A stretch of DNA of 60,561 nt from Alkalihalobacillus pseudalcaliphilus (lineage in GTDB: Bacteria; Bacillota; Bacilli; Bacillales; Bacillaceae_D), in the NCBI RefSeq assembly GCF_028610675.1, contig NZ_JAQQWS010000017.1, positions 1 to 60,561 on the forward strand, written 5' to 3'. The notes under the pieces were generated by a model. That model ran no database searches. It was not told the DNA's origin and saw only the letters and a program-made list of their open reading frames with translations. Both the position numbers and the translations under genes were made by a program. The first letter of the stretch is position 1; every line of letters starts with the position of its first letter. Below, one piece after another: positions 9,835-18,606 of this stretch.

Positions 9835-10112
9835 ATATCCACGTATGTTGTGGAAAAGAAGATACACACAATTAAAAACCTGTCCACAACCTTACCCACA
9901 GGCTGTGGACAGGTTTTTATGTTTATATAGTCGTCCACGAGTGAAAACATATTAATCATAGCAAAAAAAACCTTCTACCGCAACGGCTTTATTTATTTAT
10001 CCACAAAGCACAGGATGTTGTGTTGAATCGTTGTCCACAACACAAGATATGTGAACAAGTTGTCGATAAATATGGGGATAGGGAGAATTTTGTCGGATGG
10101 AAATTATCCACA
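9835..10112. other. oriC DnaA-box cluster upstream of dnaA
   Basis: The 677-bp gap between dnaA and rpmH holds a dense DnaA-box cluster. Perfect TTATCCACA occurs at 9997-10005 and 10104-10112. Near matches are TTTTCCACA (minus, 9849-9857), CTGTCCACA (9880-9888), TTACCCACA (9892-9900), CTGTCCACA (minus, 9904-9912) and TTGTCCACA (10031-10039). Together with the dnaA-dnaN cluster this forms a bipartite origin of the Bacillus type. The inverted CTGTCCACA pair at 9880-9912 could also form a hairpin. No gene is evident at 9621-9834. Confidence 0.9.
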
Positions 10113-10206
10113 GGTAGGAATAGGTGAAAGTTTGCGCTACACTATACAACGTCATGATTGAAAAAGTAATTTTGATGGCAAGTGTTGAACAGATTAATAA
10201 GAGTTC

Positions 10207-10236
10207 TTGACAACATGCCCTTATGTTCCGTATAAT
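10207..10236 (+). promoter_or_regulatory. rpmH promoter
   Basis: TTGACA (10207-10212), an 18-bp spacer and TATAAT (10231-10236). It lies 61 bp before the rpmH start and reads away from oriC. Confidence 0.8.
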
Positions 10237-10297
10237 TTACAAGAATGTCTTTTTATGAAGTTTAATTAGGAATATATCCTCGAGGGGGGTGTTATAA

Positions 10298-10435
10298 ATG
10301 GGAAAACCAACATTTCAACCAAATAATCGTAAACGTAAAAAAGTACATGGTTTCCGTGCACGTATGAGCACTAAGAACGGACGTAAAGTACTTGCTCGTC
10401 GTCGTCAAAAAGGAAGAAAAGTGCTATCTGCATAG
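10298..10435 (+). CDS. rpmH: 50S ribosomal protein L34
   Basis: A 45-aa very basic protein (MGKPTFQPNNRKRKKVHGFR at the start, RRRQKGRKVLSA at the end), the characteristic size and sequence of L34. A strong GAGGGGGGT ribosome site precedes the ATG. It is the first rightward gene after oriC and has its own terminator immediately after the stop, which probably sets it above rnpA in output. Confidence 0.98.
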   Translation: MGKPTFQPNNRKRKKVHGFRARMSTKNGRKVLARRRQKGRKVLSA

Positions 10436-10461
10436 GCCACTGAAAATCAGTGGTCTTTTTC
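10436..10461 (+). terminator. rpmH terminator
   Basis: The stem GCCACTGA / TCAGTGGT with an AAA loop is followed by CTTTTT. It starts one base after the rpmH stop and probably partially attenuates transcription into rnpA. Confidence 0.85.
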
Positions 10462-10500
10462 CAATTTATTTATAAAGTAGGCTAGTTTGAGGTGGATATA

Positions 10501-10869
10501 ATGAAAAAAGAGCAACGAATAAAAAAGAACAAGGAATTTTCACTTGTTTTTAATAAAGGAACATCAGTTGCTAATCGTCAATTTGTTATTTATGCACTAG
10601 CAAAAGAGGAACAAAATCAATTTCGCCTTGGCTTGTCTGTCAGTAAAAAGGTTGGAAATGCCGTGACGAGAAATCGAGTGAAACGAATGATCCGTACTTT
10701 TTTTCAAACGTATAAAGAAAGGCTACATACTGAGTATGATTTTGTTGTAATAGCGAGAAAGCCAGTTGCGACGATGGAGTATGCAGAGGTAGAAGCAAGT
10801 CTTTTACACGTATTAAGAAAAGGGCGTTATTTAAAAAAACATAAAAAGCAACAGTTTAAAAATGATTAA
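10501..10869 (+). CDS. rnpA: Ribonuclease P protein component
   Basis: RnpA is the protein subunit of RNase P, which trims tRNA 5' leaders. The 122 aa include the family's basic helix KKVGNAVTRNRVKRMIRTFF with the RNR motif. I use the ATG at 10501, which has GAGGTGG five bases upstream. An in-frame GTG at 10492 lies inside that ribosome site. It sits between rpmH and yidC as in nearly all bacteria. Confidence 0.97.
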   Translation: MKKEQRIKKNKEFSLVFNKGTSVANRQFVIYALAKEEQNQFRLGLSVSKKVGNAVTRNRVKRMIRTFFQTYKERLHTEYDFVVIARKPVATMEYAEVEASLLHVLRKGRYLKKHKKQQFKND

Positions 10870-10944
10870 TGTTTTATTTCCCGTTTTGTCTATTTTTAAA
10901 CGGTGATATAGATGAAAATGAATGATGGACAAGGAGGAGAGCTT

Positions 10945-11709
10945 GTGCTCAAGAAGTATAGCCTTGCAGCAGCGATGATTGCGGTGCTTCTTCTCTTAAC
11001 AGGTTGTTTTGAGATAGATCAGCCGATTACTAGTGAGAGTGAAGGATTTTGGAATTCTTTCTTTGTTTATCCTTTATCATGGTTAATCATCCAACTTGCG
11101 GACTTTTTTAATGGAAGCTTTGGTTGGGCGATTGTAGTGGTAACGATTATGTTAAGAACGATTATGTTACCATTAATGATTAAACAAACAAGAAGTGCTA
11201 AAGCGATGCAGCAAATCCAGCCTGAAATTAAAAAGTTACAAGAGAAATACAGTGCAAAAGATCAGAAAACACAACAGAAACTTCAGCAAGAAATGATGGC
11301 TTTATGGCAAGAGAGAGGTGTAAACCCACTAGCAGGTTGTTTACCTATCTTAGTTCAAATGCCAATTTTACTTGCGTTATATCATGCGATTATGAGAACG
11401 GATATCGGTGATGGTAGCTTCTTATGGTTCGCTTTAGATCAGCCGGACTATATCCTACCGTTTATTGCTGGTATTACTACTTATATTCAACAGAAGATGA
11501 TGATGGTACAAGACAATCCACAAATGAAGGTCTTATTAGTGGTGATGCCAGTTATGATCGCCGTATTTGCCTTCTTCTTCCCAGCGGCACTTACATTATA
11601 CTGGGTTGTTGGTAACTTCTATATGATTGCCCAAACTTACTTTATTACTGGTCCTCAAGCGAGTAAAAGAAAAGATGAGAAAGCGGCAAAATCAGGAGGG
11701 AAGAAATAA
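10945..11709 (+). CDS. spoIIIJ: Membrane protein insertase YidC1 / SpoIIIJ
   Basis: This lipoprotein-type YidC/Oxa1 insertase integrates membrane proteins with or without SecYEG. In sporulating Bacillus this paralog works with SpoIIIA/SpoIIQ at the engulfment stage. A lipobox LLLLTGC follows a short hydrophobic signal, and several membrane helices follow, with the family patch GCLPILVQMPILLALYHAI. The GTG at 10945 is chosen because AAGGAGG lies seven bases upstream; the longer in-frame ATG at 10912 would precede that ribosome site. A basic tail ends one base before jag. Confidence 0.95.
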   Translation: MLKKYSLAAAMIAVLLLLTGCFEIDQPITSESEGFWNSFFVYPLSWLIIQLADFFNGSFGWAIVVVTIMLRTIMLPLMIKQTRSAKAMQQIQPEIKKLQEKYSAKDQKTQQKLQQEMMALWQERGVNPLAGCLPILVQMPILLALYHAIMRTDIGDGSFLWFALDQPDYILPFIAGITTYIQQKMMMVQDNPQMKVLLVVMPVMIAVFAFFFPAALTLYWVVGNFYMIAQTYFITGPQASKRKDEKAAKSGGKK

Positions 11710-12342
11710 ATGACCGAATTAACTGTGTCAGGTAAGTCGATTGAAGAAGCGATTTCAAAAGCACTGATGGAATTGGGGACAACACAAGAACGTCTTCACT
11801 ATGAAGTGATTGAACAACCGCAAAAGGGTTTCTTAGGAATTATAGGAGTAAAACCTGCAATAATTAAGGCTTATGTAAAACCTGATGCGGTCGATTTAGG
11901 TTATTCTTTTCTAAAAGAGGTTATTGAAGAAATGGGGATCTCAATTGAGATTGTCAAACATGAGAAAACCGATTTTATCTTATTTGAGATAAAGGGTCAG
12001 GACGATTTGGGTCGATTAATAGGTAAAAGAGGACAAACGCTCGATTCGTTAGAATATTTGACGAATCTAGTCGCTAATTCAGAGGATGATCACTATGTGA
12101 GAATTCAACTAGACACCGAAAATTATCGACAAAAACGAAGAAAAGCTCTTGAGCAGCTTGCTCACCGTGTGAGTCAAAAAGTGTTAAGGCAAAAACAAAG
12201 AGTTGTATTAGAACCTATGAGTGCTGGAGAAAGAAAAATCATTCATACATCATTACAACAAACGGTTGGTGTTGAAACATATTCACAAGGAAAAGGGATG
12301 AATCGACATATCGTCATTGCCCCTGAGAAATCAAAGAAATAA
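11710..12342 (+). CDS. jag: RNA-binding protein Jag / KhpB
   Basis: 210 aa with three recognisable parts: a Jag-N domain (TELTVSGKSIEEAISKAL), a KH domain with the loop LIGKRGQTLDSLEYLTNL (about 108-125), and an R3H domain at the C terminus (EPMSAGERKIIHTSLQ). KhpB binds RNA and affects cell elongation in Gram-positives. The ATG follows the yidC stop directly, so the two are translationally coupled. Confidence 0.95.
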   Translation: MTELTVSGKSIEEAISKALMELGTTQERLHYEVIEQPQKGFLGIIGVKPAIIKAYVKPDAVDLGYSFLKEVIEEMGISIEIVKHEKTDFILFEIKGQDDLGRLIGKRGQTLDSLEYLTNLVANSEDDHYVRIQLDTENYRQKRRKALEQLAHRVSQKVLRQKQRVVLEPMSAGERKIIHTSLQQTVGVETYSQGKGMNRHIVIAPEKSKK

Positions 12343-12345
12343 ATC

Positions 12346-12377
12346 AAAAAGAGAGTCACAAAATGTGGCTCTTTTTT
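12346..12377 (+). terminator. Terminator of the rnpA-yidC-jag unit
   Basis: AAAAAGAG and GTCACA pair with TGTGGCTCTTTTTT around an AAA loop. It begins four bases past the jag stop. Confidence 0.85.
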
Positions 12378-12567
12378 ATATGCAAAAATAAAAATTCAAT
12401 TGTAATAAAAAAATACAAACATCATCTATAATACAAATTAAACGCTTAGTAGCAAAACAAATAATAATAGGTAATAACAAATGTTAACACCAAAAAATGG
12501 ATGAGCAAAAGAGGAAGAAAAAAATCAAATTCTGTTGAATAGACGAGAATACTGCCAAAGCAGACTT

Positions 12568-12610
12568 GGCATATGAGCTGGAGGCACTTTGTTCATATGC
12601 CTTTGTTTTG
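12568..12610 (+). terminator. Second hairpin in the jag-mnmE gap
   Basis: Perfect 9-bp stem GGCATATGA (12568-12576) with TCATATGCC (12593-12601), then TTTGTTTTG. It could be a back-up terminator. A similar TTTGTTCATATG segment occurs at 18312, so it may be part of a dispersed repeat instead. Confidence 0.4.
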
Positions 12611-12634
12611 TTAGCTTTTATTACTCTTCATTCA

Positions 12635-12835
12635 TTGTATGAAAGTTAGTGCGAATGATTATAAGCTTAAACTCTAGCGGAGGGAATAGGGGCCGACTCC
12701 TGCAGGAGGGAAGGGCAGGCTGAGATCCACTTGCGTTAGCAAGTTAGCTCAGCGCCCGCCTGCGGAAAGCGTGCCCCCATTCCCGGAGCGATCTTTGAAG
12801 AAGAGTATATCGCTTTTAGGGTATCTTTCATACAA
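12635..12835. repeat. MITE-like fold-back element (201 bp)
   Basis: It is bounded by a perfect 11-bp terminal inverted repeat, TTGTATGAAAG (12635-12645) and CTTTCATACAA (12825-12835). Inside, GCGGAGGGAATAGGGGC pairs with GCCCCCATTCCCGGAGC, and GGCTGAG...CACTTGC pairs with GCAAG...CTCAGCGCC. The whole element can therefore fold into one long hairpin. Its right half recurs at 18350-18430. No reading frame of interest is present. Confidence 0.75.
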
Positions 12836-13074
12836 AACTACCATCTTTAATTTACATGTTACTTATGCTATGCTTAAAAATTGGAGCTTTGTTATTCACA
12901 TGTGGATAAACGCTTAAGTTTTACACGAATAGGTTAAACTAAATGAATGTGGATAATCAAACATAAAAGAAGAAATTTTTACGATAATCGGTTAAAATAG
13001 AAGGATATAGATGAACGGTCATGTGACAATAACAAGACTATGTATAGAAGAGTGAATAGAGGAAAGGTGTTATT

Positions 13075-14451
13075 ATGGAATTCGATACAATTGCAGCCGT
13101 ATCAACGGCACTTGGAGAAGGAGCAATAGGCATCGTTCGATTAAGTGGAGACGAAGCCATTCAAATTGCAGATAAAATATATATAGGAAAGAAATCTCTA
13201 CAAGAGGTTCCATCTCATACAATTGTGTATGGTCATCTTATTGATCCTAAAACACAAGAGCGTGTGGAAGAGGCAATGGTATCTGTCCTGAGAGCACCGA
13301 AAACGTTCACTCGTGAAGATGTTATAGAAATTAATTGTCATGGTGGAATTATGTCAGTTAATCGTGTACTTCAGCTCGTATTAAAGAATGGGGCACGATT
13401 AGCTGAACCAGGTGAATTTACAAAGCGTGCGTTTTTAAATGGAAGAATCGATTTATCACAAGCTGAAGGCGTAATGGATTTAATCAGAGCTAAAACTGAT
13501 AAAGCAATGAATATAGCTTTAAACCAAGTAGAAGGTCGCTTATCTAAAAAAATACAAACATTAAGACAAGCTCTGCTCGAGACGGTTGCAAATGTAGAAG
13601 TAAATATTGATTATCCCGAATATGATGCGGAAACGATGACTCATGATTTGCTAAAAACAAAGGCAAGTTTTGTTATTTCTGAAATTGAGAAATTACTTCA
13701 GACCGCTGAGCAAGGTAAAATTGTTAGAGAGGGCCTATCAACAGTTATTATTGGACGACCTAATGTCGGAAAGTCTTCTTTATTAAATAGTTTAGTACAT
13801 GAAAATAAAGCGATTGTAACTGACATACCGGGTACAACAAGAGACGTTATTGAAGAGTACGTCAATGTACGAGGTGTTCCGTTACGTTTAGTTGATACTG
13901 CTGGAATTAGAGAGACCGAAGATATCGTCGAGAGAATTGGCGTTGAGCGTTCAAGGCAAGTTCTCAAGGAAGCAGAGCTTATTTTACTTGTATTAAATAA
14001 CGGTGATGATTTAACAGATGAAGATGTTGCTTTGTTTAAAGCTGTAGAAAAGATGAACGTCATTGTGATTGTTAATAAAACCGACCAAGAGAGAAAAATT
14101 GATATAGAGCGTGTAAAGCATCTAAATGAGGGACGACCATTAGTAACAACATCCCTTATTGAGGACAGCGGTGTTGAAGATTTAGAGCAAGCGATAGCAA
14201 GTCTATTTTTCTCGGGTGGATTAGAAGCGGAAGATGTGACCTATGTCTCAAATTCACGCCATATCGCTTTACTTGAGCAATCAAAATCAACCATTGAAGA
14301 TGCAATGGCTGCAATAGATATGGGAGTTCCTATTGATCTTGTTCAAATTGATGTCACGAGAACGTGGGAACTCTTAGGAGAGATTATTGGGGATAGTGTG
14401 CAGGATAGTTTATTAGATCAGTTATTCTCACAATTTTGTTTAGGGAAATAG
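13075..14451 (+). CDS. mnmE: tRNA modification GTPase MnmE
   Basis: MnmE works with MnmG to install 5-(carboxymethyl)aminomethyl on wobble U34 of several tRNAs. The 458 aa are standard. The G motifs are GRPNVGKSS (G1), DIPGTTRD (G2/switch), DTAGI (G3) and NKTD (G4), and the C-terminal FCLGK tail matches the family FC(I/L)GK motif. The ribosome site is GAGGAAAGGTG. It is followed 22 bp later by mnmG, its partner. Confidence 0.97.
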   Translation: MEFDTIAAVSTALGEGAIGIVRLSGDEAIQIADKIYIGKKSLQEVPSHTIVYGHLIDPKTQERVEEAMVSVLRAPKTFTREDVIEINCHGGIMSVNRVLQLVLKNGARLAEPGEFTKRAFLNGRIDLSQAEGVMDLIRAKTDKAMNIALNQVEGRLSKKIQTLRQALLETVANVEVNIDYPEYDAETMTHDLLKTKASFVISEIEKLLQTAEQGKIVREGLSTVIIGRPNVGKSSLLNSLVHENKAIVTDIPGTTRDVIEEYVNVRGVPLRLVDTAGIRETEDIVERIGVERSRQVLKEAELILLVLNNGDDLTDEDVALFKAVEKMNVIVIVNKTDQERKIDIERVKHLNEGRPLVTTSLIEDSGVEDLEQAIASLFFSGGLEAEDVTYVSNSRHIALLEQSKSTIEDAMAAIDMGVPIDLVQIDVTRTWELLGEIIGDSVQDSLLDQLFSQFCLGK

Positions 14452-14473
14452 AAAGGTAAAGGAGGTTATTTAA

Positions 14474-16360
14474 ATGAATTATCAAGGTGGAGAATTTGAT
14501 GTTATTGTTATTGGTGCAGGGCATGCAGGAGTAGAGGCTGGCCTTGCAGCAGCCCGCATGGGTGCCAATACATTAATGTTAACTCTTAATTTAGATGCTG
14601 TTGCTTTTATGCCGTGTAACCCATCGGTCGGTGGACCTGCGAAAGGAATTGTTGTACGGGAAATTGACGCTCTCGGTGGAGAGATGGGTCGTAATATTGA
14701 TAAAACACATATTCAGATGAGAATGTTAAATACGGGCAAGGGGCCAGCTGTCCGTGCATTAAGAGCACAAGCGGATAAATTTTTATATCAGCATGAAATG
14801 AAAAAAACGATTGAGGAACAAGAAAACCTTTTGTTACGTCAAGGAATGGTCGATCGTTTAATTATTGAGGATGGTATTTGTAAGGGAGTTATTACGAACA
14901 CGGGGGCGGAATATCGCAGTAAGTCAGTAGTGATTACGACAGGTACTTATTTGCGTGGTCGAATTATACTTGGTGAACTTTCTTATGAAAGTGGACCTAA
15001 TAATATGCAACCCTCCATTAAACTATCTGAGCATTTAAAAGAGCTTGGTTTTGACCTAGTTCGTTTCAAAACAGGTACACCACCACGTGTTAATGGTAGC
15101 TCTATTGATTACGATAAAACGGAAATACAGCCAGGGGACGACAAACCTCGAGCATTCTCGTATGAGACCACGAAGTATATTACCGATCAATTGCCTTGTT
15201 GGTTAACTTATACAAGTTCCGAAACACATGAAATTATTAACTCGAATTTAACTCGTTCTCCTATGTATTCAGGAATGATTGAAGGAACAGGTCCACGTTA
15301 TTGTCCGTCTATTGAGGATAAGATTGTTCGATTTAATGATAAACCTAGACATCAGATTTTCCTTGAGCCTGAAGGTCGTAATACAACGGAAGTATATGTT
15401 CAAGGCTTATCAACAAGTTTACCAGAGGATGTTCAATTGAAAATGCTAAAATCCATTCCTGGCCTTGAAGAAGTAAGAATGATGCGCCCAGGTTATGCGA
15501 TAGAGTATGATGCAATGGTACCTACTCAGCTTTGGCCAACTTTAGAAACGAAAAAAATTGAGAATCTCTTCACGGCTGGTCAAATCAATGGAACTTCTGG
15601 TTATGAAGAAGCGGCAGGTCAAGGCATCATGGCAGGTATTAATGCAGCAAGGAAGTCCCAAGGAAAAGATGGTGTGATTCTCGATCGCTCTCAAGCTTAT
15701 ATTGGCGTATTAATTGATGACTTAGTAACAAAAGGGACAAGTGAACCTTATCGATTATTAACATCAAGAGCAGAGTACCGATTACTTCTTCGCCACGATA
15801 ATGCGGATTTGCGCTTAACAGATCTTGGCCATGAGATTGGTATGATTTCTAAAGAACGTTATAATCGTTTCCAAGAGAAAAAGGCTCAAATAGAAGAGGA
15901 AAAACTAAGACTTGAAGGAATTATTGTCAAGCCATCAAAAGAAGTAGCTGCTTTATTAGAAAAAGTAAATTCTACACCTTTACAAGAGGCTGTAAGAGCA
16001 TCAGCTTTCTTAAAGCGTCCTGAGTTAAGTTATGAGGATATTGCTTCAGTCATTCCTGCACCAGAAAAACCATTAGGTGAGGATGTATCAGAACAAGTAG
16101 AAATTCAAGTTAAATACGAAGGTTATATTGAGAAACAGTTACAACAAGTAGAACGAGCAAAAAAAATGGATAATAAAAAGATTCCAGAGAATCTCGATTA
16201 TTTTGCGATTAATGGTCTAGCAACTGAAGCAAAGCAAAAGCTAAGTCAAGTAAGACCATTATCTGTAGGGCAAGCATCTCGTGTTTCAGGAGTAAACCCT
16301 GCTGATATTTCCATTTTACTTGTGTATATTGAACAAGGAAGACTCGCGAAAATCGACTAA
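14474..16360 (+). CDS. mnmG: tRNA uridine modification enzyme MnmG (GidA)
   Basis: This FAD-dependent enzyme is the partner of MnmE in U34 modification. The 628 aa carry the N-terminal dinucleotide motif VIGAGHAGVEAGLAAARMG and the GidA signatures GTPPRVNGSSIDY and AGQINGTSGYEEAAGQG. The C-terminal helical domain ends with VSGVNPADISILLVYIEQ. AAGGAGG precedes the ATG. It lies directly between mnmE and rsmG. Confidence 0.98.
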   Translation: MNYQGGEFDVIVIGAGHAGVEAGLAAARMGANTLMLTLNLDAVAFMPCNPSVGGPAKGIVVREIDALGGEMGRNIDKTHIQMRMLNTGKGPAVRALRAQADKFLYQHEMKKTIEEQENLLLRQGMVDRLIIEDGICKGVITNTGAEYRSKSVVITTGTYLRGRIILGELSYESGPNNMQPSIKLSEHLKELGFDLVRFKTGTPPRVNGSSIDYDKTEIQPGDDKPRAFSYETTKYITDQLPCWLTYTSSETHEIINSNLTRSPMYSGMIEGTGPRYCPSIEDKIVRFNDKPRHQIFLEPEGRNTTEVYVQGLSTSLPEDVQLKMLKSIPGLEEVRMMRPGYAIEYDAMVPTQLWPTLETKKIENLFTAGQINGTSGYEEAAGQGIMAGINAARKSQGKDGVILDRSQAYIGVLIDDLVTKGTSEPYRLLTSRAEYRLLLRHDNADLRLTDLGHEIGMISKERYNRFQEKKAQIEEEKLRLEGIIVKPSKEVAALLEKVNSTPLQEAVRASAFLKRPELSYEDIASVIPAPEKPLGEDVSEQVEIQVKYEGYIEKQLQQVERAKKMDNKKIPENLDYFAINGLATEAKQKLSQVRPLSVGQASRVSGVNPADISILLVYIEQGRLAKID

Positions 16361-16373
16361 GCTGGAGGCTTTT

Positions 16374-17093
16374 ATGAATAAAGAGTTATTTGTTAAGACG
16401 TTAAAAGAAAAGGGTATAGAGTTATCTGAACATCAGATCTGGCAATTCCAACGCTATTTTGAAGTACTTGTAGAATGGAATGAAAAAATGAATCTCACAG
16501 CTTTGACTGCCGAGGAAGATGTTTATTTGAAACATTTTTTTGATTCAATTACAGCAAGTTTTCATTATTCATTCAAGCCAGGTCAAAAGCTATTAGATGT
16601 TGGAGCAGGGGCAGGATTCCCAAGTTTACCAATCAAAATTCTATTTCCAGATTTAGAAGTGCATATTGTTGATTCATTAAATAAACGAATTGGTTTCCTT
16701 AACCATTTAGCAAAAGAACTTCAGCTTAAACACGTGCATTTTTTCCATGACCGTGCAGAAACTTTTGCTAAAAATCCTAATCATAGAGAGCAGTATGATG
16801 TGGTAACAGCAAGAGCAGTAGCAAGGATGTCTGTACTATCAGAACTATGTTTACCATTTGTTAAAGTTGGTGGTGATTTTGTCGCTTTAAAAGGTGCAAG
16901 CTCTAATGAGGAATTAGCTGATGGAAAACATGCCATTCAAACATTAGGCGGAAAGCTGATTGAAGATTGTTCTCTAACGTTACCAGAGGAAGATAGTGAA
17001 AGACATATTATCATCATAAAGAAGGAAAAGAAGACACCGAAGAAGTATCCACGAAAACCAGGAACACCAAATAAGCAGCCTCTCGTTAAGTAG
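16374..17093 (+). CDS. rsmG: 16S rRNA (guanine-N7) methyltransferase RsmG (GidB)
   Basis: RsmG methylates N7 of G527 in 16S rRNA; its loss gives low-level streptomycin resistance in several species. The 239 aa show the SAM-binding motif LLDVGAGAGFPSLPIKI and VTARAVARMSVL. I choose the ATG at 16374 with GGAGG upstream; a longer frame would run back into mnmG. The C-terminal tail is rich in Lys and Pro. Confidence 0.96.
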   Translation: MNKELFVKTLKEKGIELSEHQIWQFQRYFEVLVEWNEKMNLTALTAEEDVYLKHFFDSITASFHYSFKPGQKLLDVGAGAGFPSLPIKILFPDLEVHIVDSLNKRIGFLNHLAKELQLKHVHFFHDRAETFAKNPNHREQYDVVTARAVARMSVLSELCLPFVKVGGDFVALKGASSNEELADGKHAIQTLGGKLIEDCSLTLPEEDSERHIIIIKKEKKTPKKYPRKPGTPNKQPLVK

Positions 17094-17160
17094 AGGCTGT
17101 GTTAAAATGGTGAGGTGTACATATGTTACTCTTTATCAAATAGTAGAGTTATAGATTAGA

Positions 17161-17176
17161 TGTTTCACGTGAAACA
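17161..17176. promoter_or_regulatory. parS centromere site 1
   Basis: The perfect 16-bp palindrome TGTTTCACGTGAAACA matches the Bacillus parS consensus bound by Spo0J/ParB. It lies in the rsmG-noc gap and nucleates ParB spreading near the origin. Confidence 0.95.
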
Positions 17177-17202
17177 TATCTTTGATTAGTGGAGGGGTCT
17201 AC

Positions 17203-17316
17203 TTGAAAAGAATTTTTTTGCAAAAAAGTGAAAAAGGGATTGGGAAAGCAGGAAAGAAATTAATCATGTCGAATATAGAAGAGATGGTTAATATTAAAGG
17301 TGGTGTTAGGCGATGA
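17203..17316 (+). CDS. Possible 37-aa leader peptide overlapping noc
   Basis: This short frame starts with a TTG that has GGAGGGG six bases upstream, and its TGA overlaps the noc ATG as ATGA. The product starts LKRIFLQKSEKGIGKAGKKL and is basic (10 Lys or Arg in 37). I do not recognise it. The good ribosome site and the ATGA overlap suggest translational coupling to noc. It could also be a decayed gene start. It sits 26 bp downstream of parS. Confidence 0.4.
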   Translation: MKRIFLQKSEKGIGKAGKKLIMSNIEEMVNIKGGVRR

Positions 17317-18170
17317 AGCAGCCGTTCTCACGCCTATTTGGCTTTAATGATAAGCAAAGTGAAGAAGCTGACGAATTAATTGAACGTGGCGAAGAAGTTA
17401 AGGAAATCAACATCTCAGAAATCGTTCCCAATCGATTTCAACCGCGTACAATTTTTGATGAGGAAAGAATTGATGAATTAGCACAAACGATAAAAACACA
17501 CGGTGTTATTCAACCAATTGTTGTGCGCAAAAGAGACGGTAAATATGAAATTATCGCAGGTGAACGTCGCTGGAGAGCGGTCACTTCTTTAGGGTGGGAT
17601 AAAATTCCGGCTATTGTTAAAGAATTTAATGATTCGCAGACTGCTTCTATCGCTTTAATTGAAAATTTACAACGGGAAGGCTTAACCGCTATTGAAGAAG
17701 CTATTGCATACGCGAAACTAATAGAAATTCACCAATTAACTCAAGAGAGCTTAGCTCAGAGGTTAGGTAAGGGTCAATCAACCATTGCCAATAAATTGCG
17801 TTTATTACATTTACCAGAACGTGTACAGCATGCTATTCTAACTAAGGAAATCTCGGAAAGACACGCACGTTCATTATTAGCTTTAAAGGACGAAGCTTTA
17901 CAAAATCAAGTACTCGAAAAAGTACTTGAAGAAGGTTTAAATGTTAAGCAAACGGAAGAGCAAGTTAAGTTAATATTAGCTGGCCCAGAAGAAAAAGAAC
18001 CTAAGAAAAAAGCAACTAGGAAATCCTATTCAAAAGATATGAGAATTGCTATGAATACGATTCGCCAATCTTTAGATATGGTTGCAAAGAGCGGACTTCA
18101 TGTCGACACAGATGAAGAAGAACACGATGAATACTACCAATTCACAATTCGTATACCCAAAAACAAATAA
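17313..18170 (+). CDS. noc: Nucleoid occlusion protein Noc
   Basis: Noc is a ParB-like CTPase that binds its own sites and blocks FtsZ assembly over the nucleoid. The 285 aa begin with MKQPFSRLFGFN, matching the amphipathic membrane-binding helix of Bacillus Noc. The CTP motif GERRWRA (about 86-92), a ParB helix-turn-helix (TQESLAQRLGKGQSTIANKLR) and a C-terminal dimerisation region follow. It is paralogous to Spo0J 1.2 kb downstream. I did not find the Noc-binding palindrome in this window. Confidence 0.94.
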   Translation: MKQPFSRLFGFNDKQSEEADELIERGEEVKEINISEIVPNRFQPRTIFDEERIDELAQTIKTHGVIQPIVVRKRDGKYEIIAGERRWRAVTSLGWDKIPAIVKEFNDSQTASIALIENLQREGLTAIEEAIAYAKLIEIHQLTQESLAQRLGKGQSTIANKLRLLHLPERVQHAILTKEISERHARSLLALKDEALQNQVLEKVLEEGLNVKQTEEQVKLILAGPEEKEPKKKATRKSYSKDMRIAMNTIRQSLDMVAKSGLHVDTDEEEHDEYYQFTIRIPKNK

Positions 18171-18178
18171 GCTACCGT

Positions 18179-18216
18179 AACGATAAGTAAGCCAACCATT
18201 ACTTATCGTTTTTTTG
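18179..18216 (+). terminator. noc terminator
   Basis: Stem ACGATAAGTAA / TTACTTATCGT with an 8-base loop, followed by seven T. Confidence 0.9.
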
Positions 18217-18219
18217 TAC

Positions 18220-18463
18220 ACTTTCATACAAACTTTCATGATGACTTGCCATGCAACTCATCACCAACAAAAATGAAAGTAGGGTTTTGCGTTTTAGCTC
18301 GTTAACTGATGGCCTTTTGTTCATATGGCTTTGCTTCTTGGAACCAAGAAGCCTGCACCAACCCAAGTGGATCTCAGCGCCCGCCTGCGGAAAGCGTGCC
18401 CCTCATTCCCGTAGCGATCTTCGAAGAAGAGCACTTGAGCTTTAGTCCACTTCCATACAAAAT
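18220..18463. repeat. Dispersed repeat: 61-bp module plus half fold-back element
   Basis: 18220-18280 is a 61-bp module running from ACTTTCAT to ATGAAAGT. It is followed by a 190-bp segment ending at ACTTCCATACAAAA (18449-18463). The stretch GCGCCCGCCTGCGGAAAGCG (from 18378) through GAAGAAGAGC closely matches the right half of the element at 12635-12835, but the complementary left half is missing. This fills the noc-soj gap, where no gene is supported. Confidence 0.7.
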
Positions 18464-18606
18464 TCCAGTAAAAACACAAATATGTAAAACTATCTTCTAT
18501 ATTTTTTAAATACAAGATAACTTTATAAAACGATTTTTATAAAACTGTGTTAAAATGAAAACGTACATGAAATTTTTGAATGTTAGGATGGAAAGAGGGT
18601 GACAGC

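Noticed and set aside
18251..18515. Small frames in the noc-soj gap
   Set aside because: They lie entirely within the dispersed repeat, occur on both strands and change reading between copies.
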